This document shows, piece after piece, positions 19,195 through 28,439 of a stretch of DNA of 64,000 nucleotides. The stretch's first letter is position 1. Every line of letters begins with the position of its first letter. The position numbers and the translations under genes were made by a program. Origin of the DNA: an uncultured Paracoccaceae bacterium (GTDB lineage: Bacteria; Pseudomonadota; Alphaproteobacteria; Rhodobacterales; Rhodobacteraceae); the NCBI GenBank assembly GCA_947499635.1, contig CANMPD010000008.1:120825-184824 (forward strand), written 5' to 3'. Under the pieces are notes generated by a model. It worked only from the letters and a program-made list of their open reading frames with translations, was not told the DNA's origin and made no database searches.

Positions 19195-20865
19195 ATGGCA
19201 AGCATCGCGACACATATCGCGCGGGGTACGTATGCGCGTATTCCCTCTCTCGATATATCTTCCGCTAAAAATAGCGGAAATCTTCGGCTGCGCTCCAAAG
19301 CGACACAGCCAACTGTCTGGCAATCAGCCCTAAGGCTGGCGCTGTGTTTCACACTTGCTTTTATGATGCTCGCAGCACGAACTAACCCAGCATCAGCAGC
19401 GCCCTATGCAGCGATGGTGGTTGACGCACGTTCTGGCAAGGTCCTGCATGCACGTAATGCCGACACACGATTACACCCTGCCTCGCTAACCAAGATGATG
19501 ACGCTTTATATCACGTTCGAAGCGATCAGAAATGGTGAGTTATCACTAGATCAGAAGGTCACAATCAGCAAAAATGCCGCTGCTGAACCCCCGTCAAAAC
19601 TGGGGTTACGCAGTGGACAAAAAATGGCCGTCCGTTATCTCATCCGTGCTGCTGCAGTTAAATCTGCCAACGATGCCGCGACTGCATTAGGCGAAGCCGT
19701 TGCTGGCTCTGAGGCAGCGTTTGCCCGTCGTATGACCCGCACTGCGAAAGCCTTGGGCATGACGAAGACCACATTCAAAAACGCACATGGTTTGACCGCA
19801 AAAGGACATCTGTCGACGGCACGCGATATGACCACTTTAGGGCGTCATATTCTGTATGATTATCCCGAATATTATAATTTGTTCTCACGTACTTCTACGG
19901 ATGCAGGTCTGCGGGTGGTCTATAACACCAACCGGCGCCTGCTAGGGTCTTACAAAGGGGCAGATGGCATCAAGACAGGATATACAAACGCCGCAGGGTA
20001 TAACCTTGTTGCATCTGCAAAACGCGGAGATGAACGCATTATTGCAACCGTGTTTGGCGGAACGTCTACGCCAGCACGAAATGCCAAAGTTGCTGAATTG
20101 CTAGATCTTGGATTCCGCCGCGCCCCCAAATACGCCAAATTACGCAAACCTGCCCTCCCACGCTATCAAGGTAACGCAGGCGTACAAGTGGCTGCCGCCG
20201 CAGCAAGTGCCGCAGGTATTGCCAAACCAATTAAAGTGGGCAGTGCGCTGAAAAATGCGCCACGTCCACGGTTGCGTCCGCAAGCCGTTGTACAAGTTGC
20301 AGCAACACCAGAAGTGCTAGATACGGCCCGCCAAGACAGCATCAATTCGATTTTAGTTGCAGTAAACGAACAGTCTAGCGTGGAGGAAACAACCCTACCT
20401 CCCAAAGGGAATCCAAGAGACGCGCTGAGCACCCGAGCAAAACCTTTGATTGATCTTGCAACTCCCCAAACTGGATCAACTCAACCCCAAACCGTTACCC
20501 CAACGGTTGTCGCTTTTGCTGCTGTTCCGACATCCGGGCCAAGACCCCGTGCGCGTCCCCAAACAAGATCGGCGCAGATTGAGGTCGAAGAGCCCGTGGT
20601 CGTGACCCGTCTCTCAACTTCGGGTGGGCGGTATTGGGGGATCAATGTGGGTCGCTATACCAGTCGCTATCAGGCGGAAAAGGTCTTACTTCGGACAGCC
20701 TTAGCTGAGATGGAAACCCTAGACGGGAGCCTGCGCAAAGTGGTCCAATCTCCGCGCGGCTTTGACGCCCATTTCCTTGGCATGAGCCACGAAAGTGCCG
20801 AGATCGCCTGCCAAAGATTACGATCGCGGAACGTCACCTGCGATACACTTGGTCCGAAATCTTAA
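19195..20865 (+). CDS. D-alanyl-D-alanine carboxypeptidase (S11) with SPOR domain
   Basis: 556 residues. After a long basic leader and a signal-type hydrophobic stretch (about 48-68, ending ASAAP) comes a penicillin-binding S11 domain: active serine in SLTKMM near 98, the SAN motif (SANDAATALGE) near 158, and KTG (GIKTGYTNAAGYN) near 260. A proline/arginine-rich low-complexity linker (about 315-470) leads to a C-terminal SPOR domain (GINVGRYTSRYQAEKVLL to the end) that binds denuded glycan at division sites. It trims stem peptides of peptidoglycan in the periplasm. The GAGG site seven bases before ATG 19195 supports the long leader, though a shorter start is possible. Confidence 0.9.
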   Translation: MASIATHIARGTYARIPSLDISSAKNSGNLRLRSKATQPTVWQSALRLALCFTLAFMMLAARTNPASAAPYAAMVVDARSGKVLHARNADTRLHPASLTKMMTLYITFEAIRNGELSLDQKVTISKNAAAEPPSKLGLRSGQKMAVRYLIRAAAVKSANDAATALGEAVAGSEAAFARRMTRTAKALGMTKTTFKNAHGLTAKGHLSTARDMTTLGRHILYDYPEYYNLFSRTSTDAGLRVVYNTNRRLLGSYKGADGIKTGYTNAAGYNLVASAKRGDERIIATVFGGTSTPARNAKVAELLDLGFRRAPKYAKLRKPALPRYQGNAGVQVAAAAASAAGIAKPIKVGSALKNAPRPRLRPQAVVQVAATPEVLDTARQDSINSILVAVNEQSSVEETTLPPKGNPRDALSTRAKPLIDLATPQTGSTQPQTVTPTVVAFAAVPTSGPRPRARPQTRSAQIEVEEPVVVTRLSTSGGRYWGINVGRYTSRYQAEKVLLRTALAEMETLDGSLRKVVQSPRGFDAHFLGMSHESAEIACQRLRSRNVTCDTLGPKS

Positions 20866-20888
20866 CATACCCTCTGCGGCAAAGGCCC

Positions 20889-20908
20889 CGCCGCGCGTCA
20901 GCGCGGCG
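20889..20908. terminator. GC-rich hairpin after dacA-type gene
   Basis: CGCCGCGC pairs with GCGCGGCG around GTCA. It lies between convergent genes (carboxypeptidase and ccoS). No T-run follows, so it may be a weak or Rho-assisted terminator. Confidence 0.45.
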
Positions 20909-20983
20909 CTCGGCCCAACAGGCAAGTTTCAATTTTCAATTGAAATACGGTCGGCGAGAGCCGTTCGCGCACGTTCCTGTCAT

Positions 20984-21142
20984 TTACGGGCGTGGGTGTT
21001 CATCCCAATCATCGCATAAAATGCGCTGCGCATCCCCCTCTGGGTCATCATATTGGTTTGTGCGCAGCGTATAAAGAAAAGCACATAGCCCAACCCCACC
21101 TAAAAGCACCGAAATCGGAATTAGATAAGAGAGCACTGTCAT
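20984..21142 (-). CDS. ccoS: cbb3 oxidase assembly protein CcoS
   Basis: 52 residues. Translation gives one N-terminal membrane helix (MTVLSYLIPISVLLGGVGLCAF) followed by LYTLRTNQYDDPEGDAQRIL, the typical CcoS body. CcoS is needed for haem and copper insertion into the cbb3 oxidase. Its ATG overlaps the ccoI stop (ATGA), making it the last gene of ccoGHIS. Confidence 0.88.
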   Translation of the reverse strand: MTVLSYLIPISVLLGGVGLCAFLYTLRTNQYDDPEGDAQRILCDDWDEHPRP

Positions 21143-23331
21143 GGCTTTGCGCTCCACAAACGCAGCGCATTCAAGGACACGGTCAGCGATGATGCAGACA
21201 TAGCAAGCGCTGCGATCAAAGGTGTCGCAAGCCCTGCAGCAGCTAATGGAACAGCAATCACATTATAAAGCGTCGCGATACGAAAATTCTCACGGATACG
21301 ACGCCGAGCCTTTATTGCAACGTCACAGGCCTGTGCAATCGGAGCGAGGTCTTTGCCCAACAACACAATATCCGATGCGACCCGCGCAGCATCCAACGCA
21401 GACGCTGGCGAAATCGACACATGCGCAGCAGCAAGAGCCGCGGTATCATTTAAGCCATCCCCAACCATCAGCACCTTATGTCCCGCCTCAGAGAGTCCTT
21501 GCACAAAGGCAGCCTTACCCTGTGGCAGAACCGCTCCATGCCAGTGTGGGATTTTCAAACGCACGGCCAGATCCTCCACCACGGGCACAAGATCTCCTGA
21601 CAGTAAGACAATATTCTTATCCGCCTCTTTTAACGCTTGGATTGTAACCATCGCACCGGGACGCAAACTGTCTATAAATCGCAATGCAATTGGTGTGGCA
21701 TCTCCATATTGGAACCAGCTTGTTGTTTCAGTTCCTGCAGCAGCAACACCAATCCAATCTGCACGTCCAAGCCGCAGGCGTGTACCTAAATAAAAAGCTT
21801 CGACCCCGCATCCAGGATGTTCGCATACTGTATCAAGACTAACGGCCTCATGACCAGCATCCCCTAATGTACGAGCCAAGCTTTGCGCCAACGGGTGTGC
21901 CGAAGCGATGGCCATGGATAGAATGAGTGGCAAATTATCGCGCGGAATATCACCTAGGTTCACCAACTCTGGTGTTCCTTCGGTTAAAGTTCCCGTTTTG
22001 TCGAATACAACCGTATCGACCTGTGCCAAACGTTCCAACGCGGTGGCATGTTTTACCAGTAATCCGGATTTAAACAGTCGCCCCGACGCCGCAGTTGTTA
22101 CTGCTGGGACAGCCAATCCCAATGCGCAAGGGCATGTGATAATCAGTACAGCCGCAGCAATGTTTAAAGCGACACGCAGATCTCCGGTACCGAGATACCA
22201 TCCAACAAAGGCTACAAGAGACATAATGTGTACGCCAGGCGCATAGAGCTTTGCAGCACGATCGGCCAAAGATGTGTATCGCGAACGACCCGATTCCGCA
22301 ATTGCAACCAAATCGGCCAAACGATGCAAAGACGTCTCTTTGCCAACAGCTGTCGCACGCACCGTCAAGGGGCCGGTTAGGTTTACTTCACCTGCGGAAA
22401 CCATCTGCCCTGCCGTTGCGAGAACCGGCAAGGTTTCACCAGTTAACAACGACCGATCTAATTCAGATTGACCCGCAATAATTTCCCCGTCCACAGGCAC
22501 CCTGCCGCCTGGACGTACTAGGATGTCATCGCCGATGGCCAGATCGGCAATTAAAACCTCGTACTCCTGACCATTTTCCAAACGCAAAGCACGCGGCGCT
22601 TCAAGCGCTGTCAGTTCTTCTGCCGCAGAGCGCGCAATTGCCCGGGTTCGATGGTCGAGATACCGCCCCGCAAGCAGAAAAAACACCAAACTCAACGCTG
22701 CATCGAAATAGGCATGTTCTCCAGATAAGGTAACTTCCCACAACGAAGTCACCAGTGCCAAGACTAAGGCCAGCACAATCGGCACATCCATATTTAATCG
22801 CCGCACGCGCAAAGCAGACCACGCATTGCGAAAAAACGGCTGCGCTGAAAACAAAATCGCGGGAAACGTAATCGACGCAGATATCCAGTGAAACATATCA
22901 CGGGTGGCATCACTGGCACCGGACCAAACGGAAATAGACAACAGCATCACATTCATCGTGGCGAACCCTGCCACTGCAAGGCGCATCAATAACTCGCGCC
23001 CTTCCTGCTCGGTTTGTGTTGCGGGCAAGGCTGAAAGGTCAAGCTCGTGCGCCTCAAATCCCAATGACTCACAGGTTTCGATCAAAGTAGCGATGGTGAC
23101 ATCCGGTGTAGCCTCAACAAAGGCACGTTTCAGGGTCAAGTTCACACGCGCATCATCGACCCCTGGCAACGCAGACAAACCATGCTCAACCGTAGAAATA
23201 CAGGCTTGGCAATGGATGGTTGGTAACGACACAGCCAAGCGTGCTTGCGTTGGCGCATCAGCAATTGCTTCAGACGGAGCCGCCACACAACCGGGGCAAA
23301 CAGCCGTGTGGTGGCGTAAATCACCATCCAT
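21139..23331 (-). CDS. ccoI: Copper-translocating P-type ATPase for cbb3 oxidase assembly
   Basis: 730 residues. An N-terminal CPGC pair is followed by a heavy-metal-associated domain (HCQACISTVEHGL near 50). Eight membrane segments surround the CPC transport motif (ITCPCALGLAVPA). Cytoplasmic ATPase motifs are intact: TGET actuator loop (LLTGETLPV), DKTGTLT phosphorylation site and GDGLND hinge. CcoI (FixI) exports copper to the periplasmic side for CuB assembly in cbb3 oxidase; the operon position between ccoH and ccoS supports this over a detoxification role. Confidence 0.93.
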   Translation of the reverse strand: MDGDLRHHTAVCPGCVAAPSEAIADAPTQARLAVSLPTIHCQACISTVEHGLSALPGVDDARVNLTLKRAFVEATPDVTIATLIETCESLGFEAHELDLSALPATQTEQEGRELLMRLAVAGFATMNVMLLSISVWSGASDATRDMFHWISASITFPAILFSAQPFFRNAWSALRVRRLNMDVPIVLALVLALVTSLWEVTLSGEHAYFDAALSLVFFLLAGRYLDHRTRAIARSAAEELTALEAPRALRLENGQEYEVLIADLAIGDDILVRPGGRVPVDGEIIAGQSELDRSLLTGETLPVLATAGQMVSAGEVNLTGPLTVRATAVGKETSLHRLADLVAIAESGRSRYTSLADRAAKLYAPGVHIMSLVAFVGWYLGTGDLRVALNIAAAVLIITCPCALGLAVPAVTTAASGRLFKSGLLVKHATALERLAQVDTVVFDKTGTLTEGTPELVNLGDIPRDNLPLILSMAIASAHPLAQSLARTLGDAGHEAVSLDTVCEHPGCGVEAFYLGTRLRLGRADWIGVAAAGTETTSWFQYGDATPIALRFIDSLRPGAMVTIQALKEADKNIVLLSGDLVPVVEDLAVRLKIPHWHGAVLPQGKAAFVQGLSEAGHKVLMVGDGLNDTAALAAAHVSISPASALDAARVASDIVLLGKDLAPIAQACDVAIKARRRIRENFRIATLYNVIAVPLAAAGLATPLIAALAMSASSLTVSLNALRLWSAKP

Positions 23332-23335
23332 CGCG

Positions 23336-23827
23336 TTATCCTCTCACAATCAAAACAAGACGTTGTTCGAAATGCGTGCCATCTTGTGCCCAAGCATTAA
23401 GCCTCAACGCCCATCTGCCGCGTTCAAGCATCAGTCCTCGCGCCACATAGGCATGGCCATCAAATGACATCTCTGGCAGGATGTCATCCTGCTGATGGGT
23501 TGTACGTCCCAGTATGATTTCCATATGATCAACACTCACAGGCGCACCTGCAGCATCCGTAATCATAATCCGCAGACTGTGAACATCAGCAGAGGCCTCG
23601 ACCGTCCATCCTAATGCTTCTTGTGCGGAACGGCGGTCGTTGAATTCCTGGCTAGCCACATAGGAATTGGGTACATTCAACCCCGGAAAACTGCGTATTG
23701 CATTTACTGCGAGGATCACATTCACAGCGATTATGACCCCAAAGGCACACAAACAAATCGCAAGCATATGCCAGCCAGTAAATTCACGCGCGTGCTTTTG
23801 TATCCCCTGATTTTGCATCGTTCTCAT
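23336..23827 (-). CDS. ccoH: FixH/CcoH family protein
   Basis: 163 residues with one N-terminal membrane helix (about 18-42, GWHMLAICLCAFGVIIAVNVIL) and a periplasmic domain. The family motif NSYVASQEFN near residue 55 and the terminal W..RL..W...G layout match FixH. Required for stable cbb3 oxidase assembly. The ATG overlaps the ccoG stop; four bases separate it from ccoI. Confidence 0.9.
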   Translation of the reverse strand: MRTMQNQGIQKHAREFTGWHMLAICLCAFGVIIAVNVILAVNAIRSFPGLNVPNSYVASQEFNDRRSAQEALGWTVEASADVHSLRIMITDAAGAPVSVDHMEIILGRTTHQQDDILPEMSFDGHAYVARGLMLERGRWALRLNAWAQDGTHFEQRLVLIVRG

Positions 23828-25254
23828 TGCCCTCGTCCGTTGAAAGTGCTGTCACGATGAGCACGCTCGCCACTGATGTGATCTTCAATCCAAATTGTTA
23901 CAGGGGTTTGATCTGCTGTTGAGGCCGCTGTCCCGCGTGGGGTCACAATATAAACCCGTTGCAACTGAGCACTGTCTGCAGGCACTATCACCGTAGCGTC
24001 CGGCGCCCCCTCAAGTACAAGATACATGGCCGGATCACCCGTCAGACCAAGGACAAACTCCCGGGGATCTGTGTGTTTGTTCCGTAAGCGCACATCATAG
24101 GTGTTCCGGATCGAACCGTCTGACAGTGTGACATATGTTGGATTCCGCACCGGAGCGACAGTCAGATCGATGTCAGCACGTATAAACAGCATATAGATTA
24201 TGCCAATGCCGACCCCGGCCCAAAGTGCTGTATATAACATCGTGCGCAGACGAAAAATATGCTCCCAGATCGGCCGAGGAGCGTGGCCTGCACGTTCGCG
24301 TGTTTCATCCGACAACGCCATATAGTCAATCAAGCCGCGCGGCTTACCAACTTTGTCCATGATATCATCGCATGCATCGATACATAATGCGCAGGTGATG
24401 CACTCCATTTGTTGACCATTGCGAATATCGATCCCCATCGGACATACGTTGACGCAGGCCAGACAGTCGATGCAATCACCCAGCCGATCTGCCTGCACAG
24501 ATTTGCGATGTTTTCCACGCGGCTCGCCCCGCCAGGAACGATACCCAACGGTAAGAGTATCTTCATCCATCATCGCCGACTGAATACGTGGCCATGGGCA
24601 GGCATAGATACAAATTTGCTCGCGTGCGAAGCCTCCAAAGAAAAACGTCGTCGCCGTTAAAAGTGCCATCGTGGAATACGCAACCAGATGGGCCTGACCG
24701 GTCACAAGGTCCCACAGTAAAGTTGGGGCATCCGCAAAATAAAAGACCCACGCGCCCCCCGTTGCCAAGGCAATCAATAACCAAGCCAACCATTTAGTCA
24801 GGCGCAAACGCAGCTTACGCAGATCCATTTTGGCCTGACGATGCAATCGTAAGCGAGCATTGCGGTCACCTTCGATCCAGCGCTCAACCAGAATGAACAA
24901 ATCCGTCCAAACAGTTTGCGGGCAGGCATATCCACACCAAACCCGGCCCAGCGCCGAGGTAAAGAGAAACAACCCCAACCCCGCCATGATCAACAGACCT
25001 GCCACGAAGTAAAATTCGTGCGGCCAAATCTCGATCCAGAAGAAGTAGAACCGCCGATGCGCGAGATCTAATAACACGGCTTGATCTGGCAGTGCCGGTC
25101 CACGATCCCACCGCAACCAGGGCATGAGATAATAGATCCCCAGCGAAACGGCCATAATCCCCCATTTTAGAGAGCGAAACTTACCGGATACGCGCCGCGG
25201 AAATACGGGATCACGTGTGGTATAGAGGCTTGCGGGTTGGTCGGAATTGCTCAC
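23824..25254 (-). CDS. ccoG: Cytochrome c oxidase accessory protein CcoG (FixG/RdxB)
   Basis: 476 residues, several membrane helices, two 4Fe-4S ferredoxin-type clusters (CIDCLACVNVCPMG and CITCALCIDACD near residues 260-300) and the family motif CGYACPQTVW near 108. CcoG acts as a membrane redox protein in copper delivery to cbb3 oxidase. The only good start is GTG 25254 (MSNSDQP). First gene of ccoGHIS; an FNR-type site lies 62-75 bases upstream. Confidence 0.93.
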   Translation of the reverse strand: MSNSDQPASLYTTRDPVFPRRVSGKFRSLKWGIMAVSLGIYYLMPWLRWDRGPALPDQAVLLDLAHRRFYFFWIEIWPHEFYFVAGLLIMAGLGLFLFTSALGRVWCGYACPQTVWTDLFILVERWIEGDRNARLRLHRQAKMDLRKLRLRLTKWLAWLLIALATGGAWVFYFADAPTLLWDLVTGQAHLVAYSTMALLTATTFFFGGFAREQICIYACPWPRIQSAMMDEDTLTVGYRSWRGEPRGKHRKSVQADRLGDCIDCLACVNVCPMGIDIRNGQQMECITCALCIDACDDIMDKVGKPRGLIDYMALSDETRERAGHAPRPIWEHIFRLRTMLYTALWAGVGIGIIYMLFIRADIDLTVAPVRNPTYVTLSDGSIRNTYDVRLRNKHTDPREFVLGLTGDPAMYLVLEGAPDATVIVPADSAQLQRVYIVTPRGTAASTADQTPVTIWIEDHISGERAHRDSTFNGRGQ

Positions 25255-25315
25255 GGCGGACTCTGCGGTTGGCTAATCTGAACCCCTTTGTGTCGCCATC
25301 CCTAGGTCATGCGCA

Positions 25316-25329
25316 TTGACGTGGATCAA
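25316..25329. promoter_or_regulatory. FNR/FnrL-type site upstream of ccoG
   Basis: TTGACGTGGATCAA fits TTGAN6TCAA with one change from the ideal first half-site (TTGAC for TTGAT). It sits 62-75 bases before the ccoG start, a usual activating position, so ccoGHIS should respond to low oxygen through FnrL. Confidence 0.75.
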
Positions 25330-25388
25330 ACACCACCGATTAAAATTGCATACGATCCACATCTTTTGTTGGCTGTGCTCGGTGTTCC

Positions 25389-26264
25389 TTACGCCATATC
25401 CCGTTCGCGTCTGAGCCAAGCAATGAAATCCTGTAAACTTTGACGCTGTGGACCCGGGCGATAAGCAATATAGTAGGCCCGCCCAGCGGGTTCACAAAAC
25501 AACTCGACCAAGCGGCCTTCTTTGACATCTGGCGCAACAAAGTCGCGAACAGCAACGGCCACCCCCTGCCCTGCGCGCAGGGCTTCCATCATCAAATTAC
25601 CCGGCAAATAAACGCGTCCTGCTTTGATCGTTTTATCCACGCCACGGGAGTGAAGCCAAACCGAGGCCTCGTTCGTGCCAATTTCCTCTAGCCACGGTAG
25701 ATCAATCAAATCCTCTGGCTGTGAAATTGTTCGCGTCGATAGCAAATCGGGCGCGGCGACAACAACAATTGGCGTCGACAGTAAAATTTCGGTCTCAAGC
25801 CCGTCCCATGTCCCATACCCATACCGCAACGCAAGATCGGCGCCCCCTGCAGCCAAGGGCACTACCTTTCCTGTAGGATCAATCACCAAATCAATATCAG
25901 GATAGGCTTCGCGGAACGTGGAAAGCCGTGGCATCAGCCAATATGTCGCAAACATAGGCGAACAGGTAATATGCAGGGGACGCTGCGCGCTGCGGCTAGA
26001 GATATCTTGCACAGCCGAATGGATAGCCCCGAAGCCTAAGGTAAGCGATTGCGCAAGGATATGCCCCTCGGCGGTTAATGTCATCGAACGTCCAGAACGG
26101 TCCAGCAACGGCACCCCGAGATGGCGCTCGAGCGCGCGTAACTGCTGACTGATTGCAGCGTGACTTACATTTATAAGCGCCCCTGCCTCGGTCACGCCTG
26201 CAGAGTTAGCAAATGCATGAAAAGCGCGCAGCGTAGACAAAGACGGCATATCTCGCCAATTCAT
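25389..26264 (-). CDS. LysR-family transcriptional regulator, GcvA-like
   Basis: 291 residues. N-terminal winged HTH (LRAFHAFANSAGVTEAGALINVSHAAISQQLRALE near 10-45) and a periplasmic-binding-like effector domain. The MNWRDMPSLSTLRAFHAF start is typical of the GcvA-like subgroup. ATG 26264 lies inside an 8-bp inverted repeat, suggesting autorepression. It is divergent from a 60-residue gene and sits between ccoGHIS and ccoNOQP, an insertion in an otherwise functional block. Ligand unknown. Confidence 0.88.
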   Translation of the reverse strand: MNWRDMPSLSTLRAFHAFANSAGVTEAGALINVSHAAISQQLRALERHLGVPLLDRSGRSMTLTAEGHILAQSLTLGFGAIHSAVQDISSRSAQRPLHITCSPMFATYWLMPRLSTFREAYPDIDLVIDPTGKVVPLAAGGADLALRYGYGTWDGLETEILLSTPIVVVAAPDLLSTRTISQPEDLIDLPWLEEIGTNEASVWLHSRGVDKTIKAGRVYLPGNLMMEALRAGQGVAVAVRDFVAPDVKEGRLVELFCEPAGRAYYIAYRPGPQRQSLQDFIAWLRRERDMA

Positions 26265-26285
26265 ATGTAATCCTAACTTACATAT
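26263..26285. promoter_or_regulatory. Candidate LysR operator
   Basis: ATATGTAA (26263-26270) and TTACATAT (26278-26285) form a perfect inverted repeat with a seven-base spacer. It overlaps the LysR start codon and lies 78 bases before the divergent small gene, so one bound dimer could control both. Confidence 0.6.
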
Positions 26286-26362
26286 TGGATTTATTCCTGA
26301 CTCGCATGGCACCGGGTGGGCTGTCAATATTGACCTACATTAGAGAGCCACAGGAGACCGCC

Positions 26363-26545
26363 ATGTTTATTGATATCTATGCACGTAGCTTTTACAGTGC
26401 GACATTGCACAACGATCTGCCATTGCGCCCCTTGCCACCTTATCAGGGCTTGAGGATCGCACAGGATACACCTCGCCCACGCGCGTTGTGGCGCCCGTTT
26501 AGAGCCTTGCGCAACATGGTCTTACATCAACCAGCTAACTCTTAG
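26363..26545 (+). CDS. Small protein divergent from LysR, unknown
   Basis: 60 residues (MFIDIYARSFYSATLHND start), preceded by a strong AGGAGA site five bases before the ATG and followed by a strong terminator, so it is very likely expressed. Rich in proline and arginine in its second half, with no membrane segment and no domain I recognise. Being divergent from the LysR gene across a shared operator, it is the likely target of that regulator. Confidence 0.65.
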   Translation: MFIDIYARSFYSATLHNDLPLRPLPPYQGLRIAQDTPRPRALWRPFRALRNMVLHQPANS

Positions 26546-26550
26546 TCAAT

Positions 26551-26590
26551 AACAACAAAAGGCCCCGCGCTATGCGAGGCCTTTTGTTGT
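26551..26590. terminator. Strong bidirectional terminator
   Basis: AACAACAAAAGGCC (26551-26564) pairs with GGCCTTTTGTTGTT ending at 26591. The A-run on one side and T-run on the other allow termination for both the 60-residue gene and ccoP. Confidence 0.85.
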
Positions 26591-26607
26591 TTTCAAGCGC
26601 GTGACTG

Positions 26608-27477
26608 TTATTCACCACCACCCAGTTGATGAACATAGGCTGTGACCGCGCGAATTTCAGCTTCCGAGAGACGTCCATTCCAGTTGGGCATGACACCGAA
26701 ACGCGCGTTAGTAACAGTTTCGATCAACGTATCGTAATCACCGCCGTACAACCAAATTGCATCTCCTAAATTGGGCGCCCCCAGGCTACGATCCCCGCCA
26801 GCATTTTCCGTATGACACGCGGTGCAATTATCGGCATAGATCGTTGCCCCCTCGTCCACCATAGTTGCATCTTGCGGTGAACCGGAAAGGGACATCACAT
26901 AGTTGACCACGGCCTCAATCTGATGCTCATCCAAAAGCTCATCTCTACCAAAGGCAGGCATTTCCGAATATCGCGCGTCAGCACTGTCATCATTACGAAT
27001 GCCATAAGACACTGTGGTGTGAATATCCTCAAGCGATCCGCCCCAAAGCCAGTCATCATCCAACAGGTTAGGGTATCCCACCGCCCCTGCTGCACCAGAG
27101 CCATGACACTGTGCACACCAGGTTTTAAACACCGCTGCACCTGCAGATACCGCATAGGGCCCAAGCTGTGGATCATGCGGAATTGCCGCTAAATCCGTTG
27201 TCTCCAACCGGTTATTGAACGGCGCGTTTGCAGCCTGTTGCGCAGCGGTTTCGGCCGCGAAATCAGCACGCGTAGACCAACCTGTCAAACCTGCAGTCGC
27301 ACGTGTCACCATCGGCCATGCGGGATAGGCAATTGTGTAGCCAATCCCCCAGACGATACAAATATACAATGTGATCAACCACCAACGTGGCATTGGGTTG
27401 TCGAATTCCTCAATCCCGTCCCAGCTGTGGCCGGTGGTTTTAGGATCGGTGTCAAATTTCTTATTTTGTTCAGTCAT
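26608..27477 (-). CDS. ccoP: cbb3-type cytochrome c oxidase, di-haem subunit III
   Basis: 289 residues: one membrane helix (about 33-52) and two periplasmic cytochrome c domains with haem motifs CAQCH near 128 and CTACH near 217, plus distal methionine motifs (MPAFG, MPNWNG). CcoP passes electrons from soluble cytochrome c to CcoO. Last gene of ccoNOQP; its ATG overlaps the ccoQ stop. Confidence 0.95.
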   Translation of the reverse strand: MTEQNKKFDTDPKTTGHSWDGIEEFDNPMPRWWLITLYICIVWGIGYTIAYPAWPMVTRATAGLTGWSTRADFAAETAAQQAANAPFNNRLETTDLAAIPHDPQLGPYAVSAGAAVFKTWCAQCHGSGAAGAVGYPNLLDDDWLWGGSLEDIHTTVSYGIRNDDSADARYSEMPAFGRDELLDEHQIEAVVNYVMSLSGSPQDATMVDEGATIYADNCTACHTENAGGDRSLGAPNLGDAIWLYGGDYDTLIETVTNARFGVMPNWNGRLSEAEIRAVTAYVHQLGGGE

Positions 27478-27683
27478 GACCTTACCTCCGGATGGGGCGG
27501 TTGCGGGGTCGAAGAGGTCGAAGCGGGCTTATCCGCATGACGAAAAGGGATTTGCGCACTTTCCTGTTGTGCAGTGTGGCCACCCGGACGAAAGATCCAG
27601 AACACCACCGCAACAAAGAACAGGAACAAGAACAACAACATCCAGCTGTCCGCGAATTGTCGCAAAAGCGTGTAGGTTTCCAT
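27474..27683 (-). CDS. ccoQ: cbb3 oxidase small subunit CcoQ
   Basis: 69 residues: METYTLLRQFADSWMLLFLF start, one membrane helix ending FWIFRPG, then a soluble tail. This is the typical CcoQ layout; it protects or stabilises the oxidase. Overlaps ccoP by four bases. Confidence 0.9.
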   Translation of the reverse strand: METYTLLRQFADSWMLLFLFLFFVAVVFWIFRPGGHTAQQESAQIPFRHADKPASTSSTPQPPHPEVRS

Positions 27684-27698
27684 AATATTCCCCCTCTC

Positions 27699-28427
27699 TT
27701 AACGGCTGGCATCTGGGATAAAGGTTGAAAAATCGACCAATGTCCCCAGCATTTGCAGGTAGGCAATCAATGCGTCGGCCTCGGAAATTCCCGGCTGACC
27801 ATCAAAGTTACGCACGTTTACCCCGTCACCATATCGTTCAACCAAGCCGTCATAATCGCTGTCTGGATCTGCCTGAGCACGGAAATCACGTTGCGCCTGT
27901 TCAATCATTTCATCCGTATAAGGCACACCAACGATGGCATTTGTCGCCATAATGTCGCCGATATATTCGGGCTCTAGGCGTTTGCGCTCCAGAAACCCGT
28001 ATTTGGGCATCACAGATTCAGGCACAACCGCTTGGGGGTTACGCAAGTGATCCACGTGCCACTCGTCTGAATACCGCCCCCCGACACGTGCCAAATCCGG
28101 CCCCGTGCGTTTAGAGCCCCACTGAAAAGGGTGATCATACATGCTCTCGGCGGCCAAGGAATAATGCCCATAGCGTTCTTCTTCGTCGCGCATGGGGCGG
28201 ATCATCTGGCTATGGCATACATAGCACCCTTCGCGCAGATAGACCTCACGGCCGGCCAACTCTAGCGGTGTATAGGGGCGCATCCCCTCAACCTTTTCAA
28301 TCGTGTTCTCTAGATAGAACAGGGGCGTGATTTGCACCAAACCACCAATCGAGACCACGATGAATGAGCACAGCAACAACAGTGTCGCATTTGTCTCAAG
28401 GATCTTGTGTTTATCAAGAATGGACAT
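27699..28427 (-). CDS. ccoO: cbb3-type cytochrome c oxidase, mono-haem subunit II
   Basis: 242 residues with one N-terminal membrane helix (about 15-37) and a single haem c motif CYVCH near residue 68 in the [14 protein letters not shown] context diagnostic for CcoO. A GGAGGA site precedes the ATG. Confidence 0.95.
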   Translation of the reverse strand: MSILDKHKILETNATLLLLCSFIVVSIGGLVQITPLFYLENTIEKVEGMRPYTPLELAGREVYLREGCYVCHSQMIRPMRDEEERYGHYSLAAESMYDHPFQWGSKRTGPDLARVGGRYSDEWHVDHLRNPQAVVPESVMPKYGFLERKRLEPEYIGDIMATNAIVGVPYTDEMIEQAQRDFRAQADPDSDYDGLVERYGDGVNVRNFDGQPGISEADALIAYLQMLGTLVDFSTFIPDASR

Positions 28428-28439
28428 GTTTCTGTCCTC

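Noticed and set aside
22904..23467. 187-residue open frame on the plus strand
   Set aside because: Antisense to ccoI and ccoH, which are coupled and have full motif sets.
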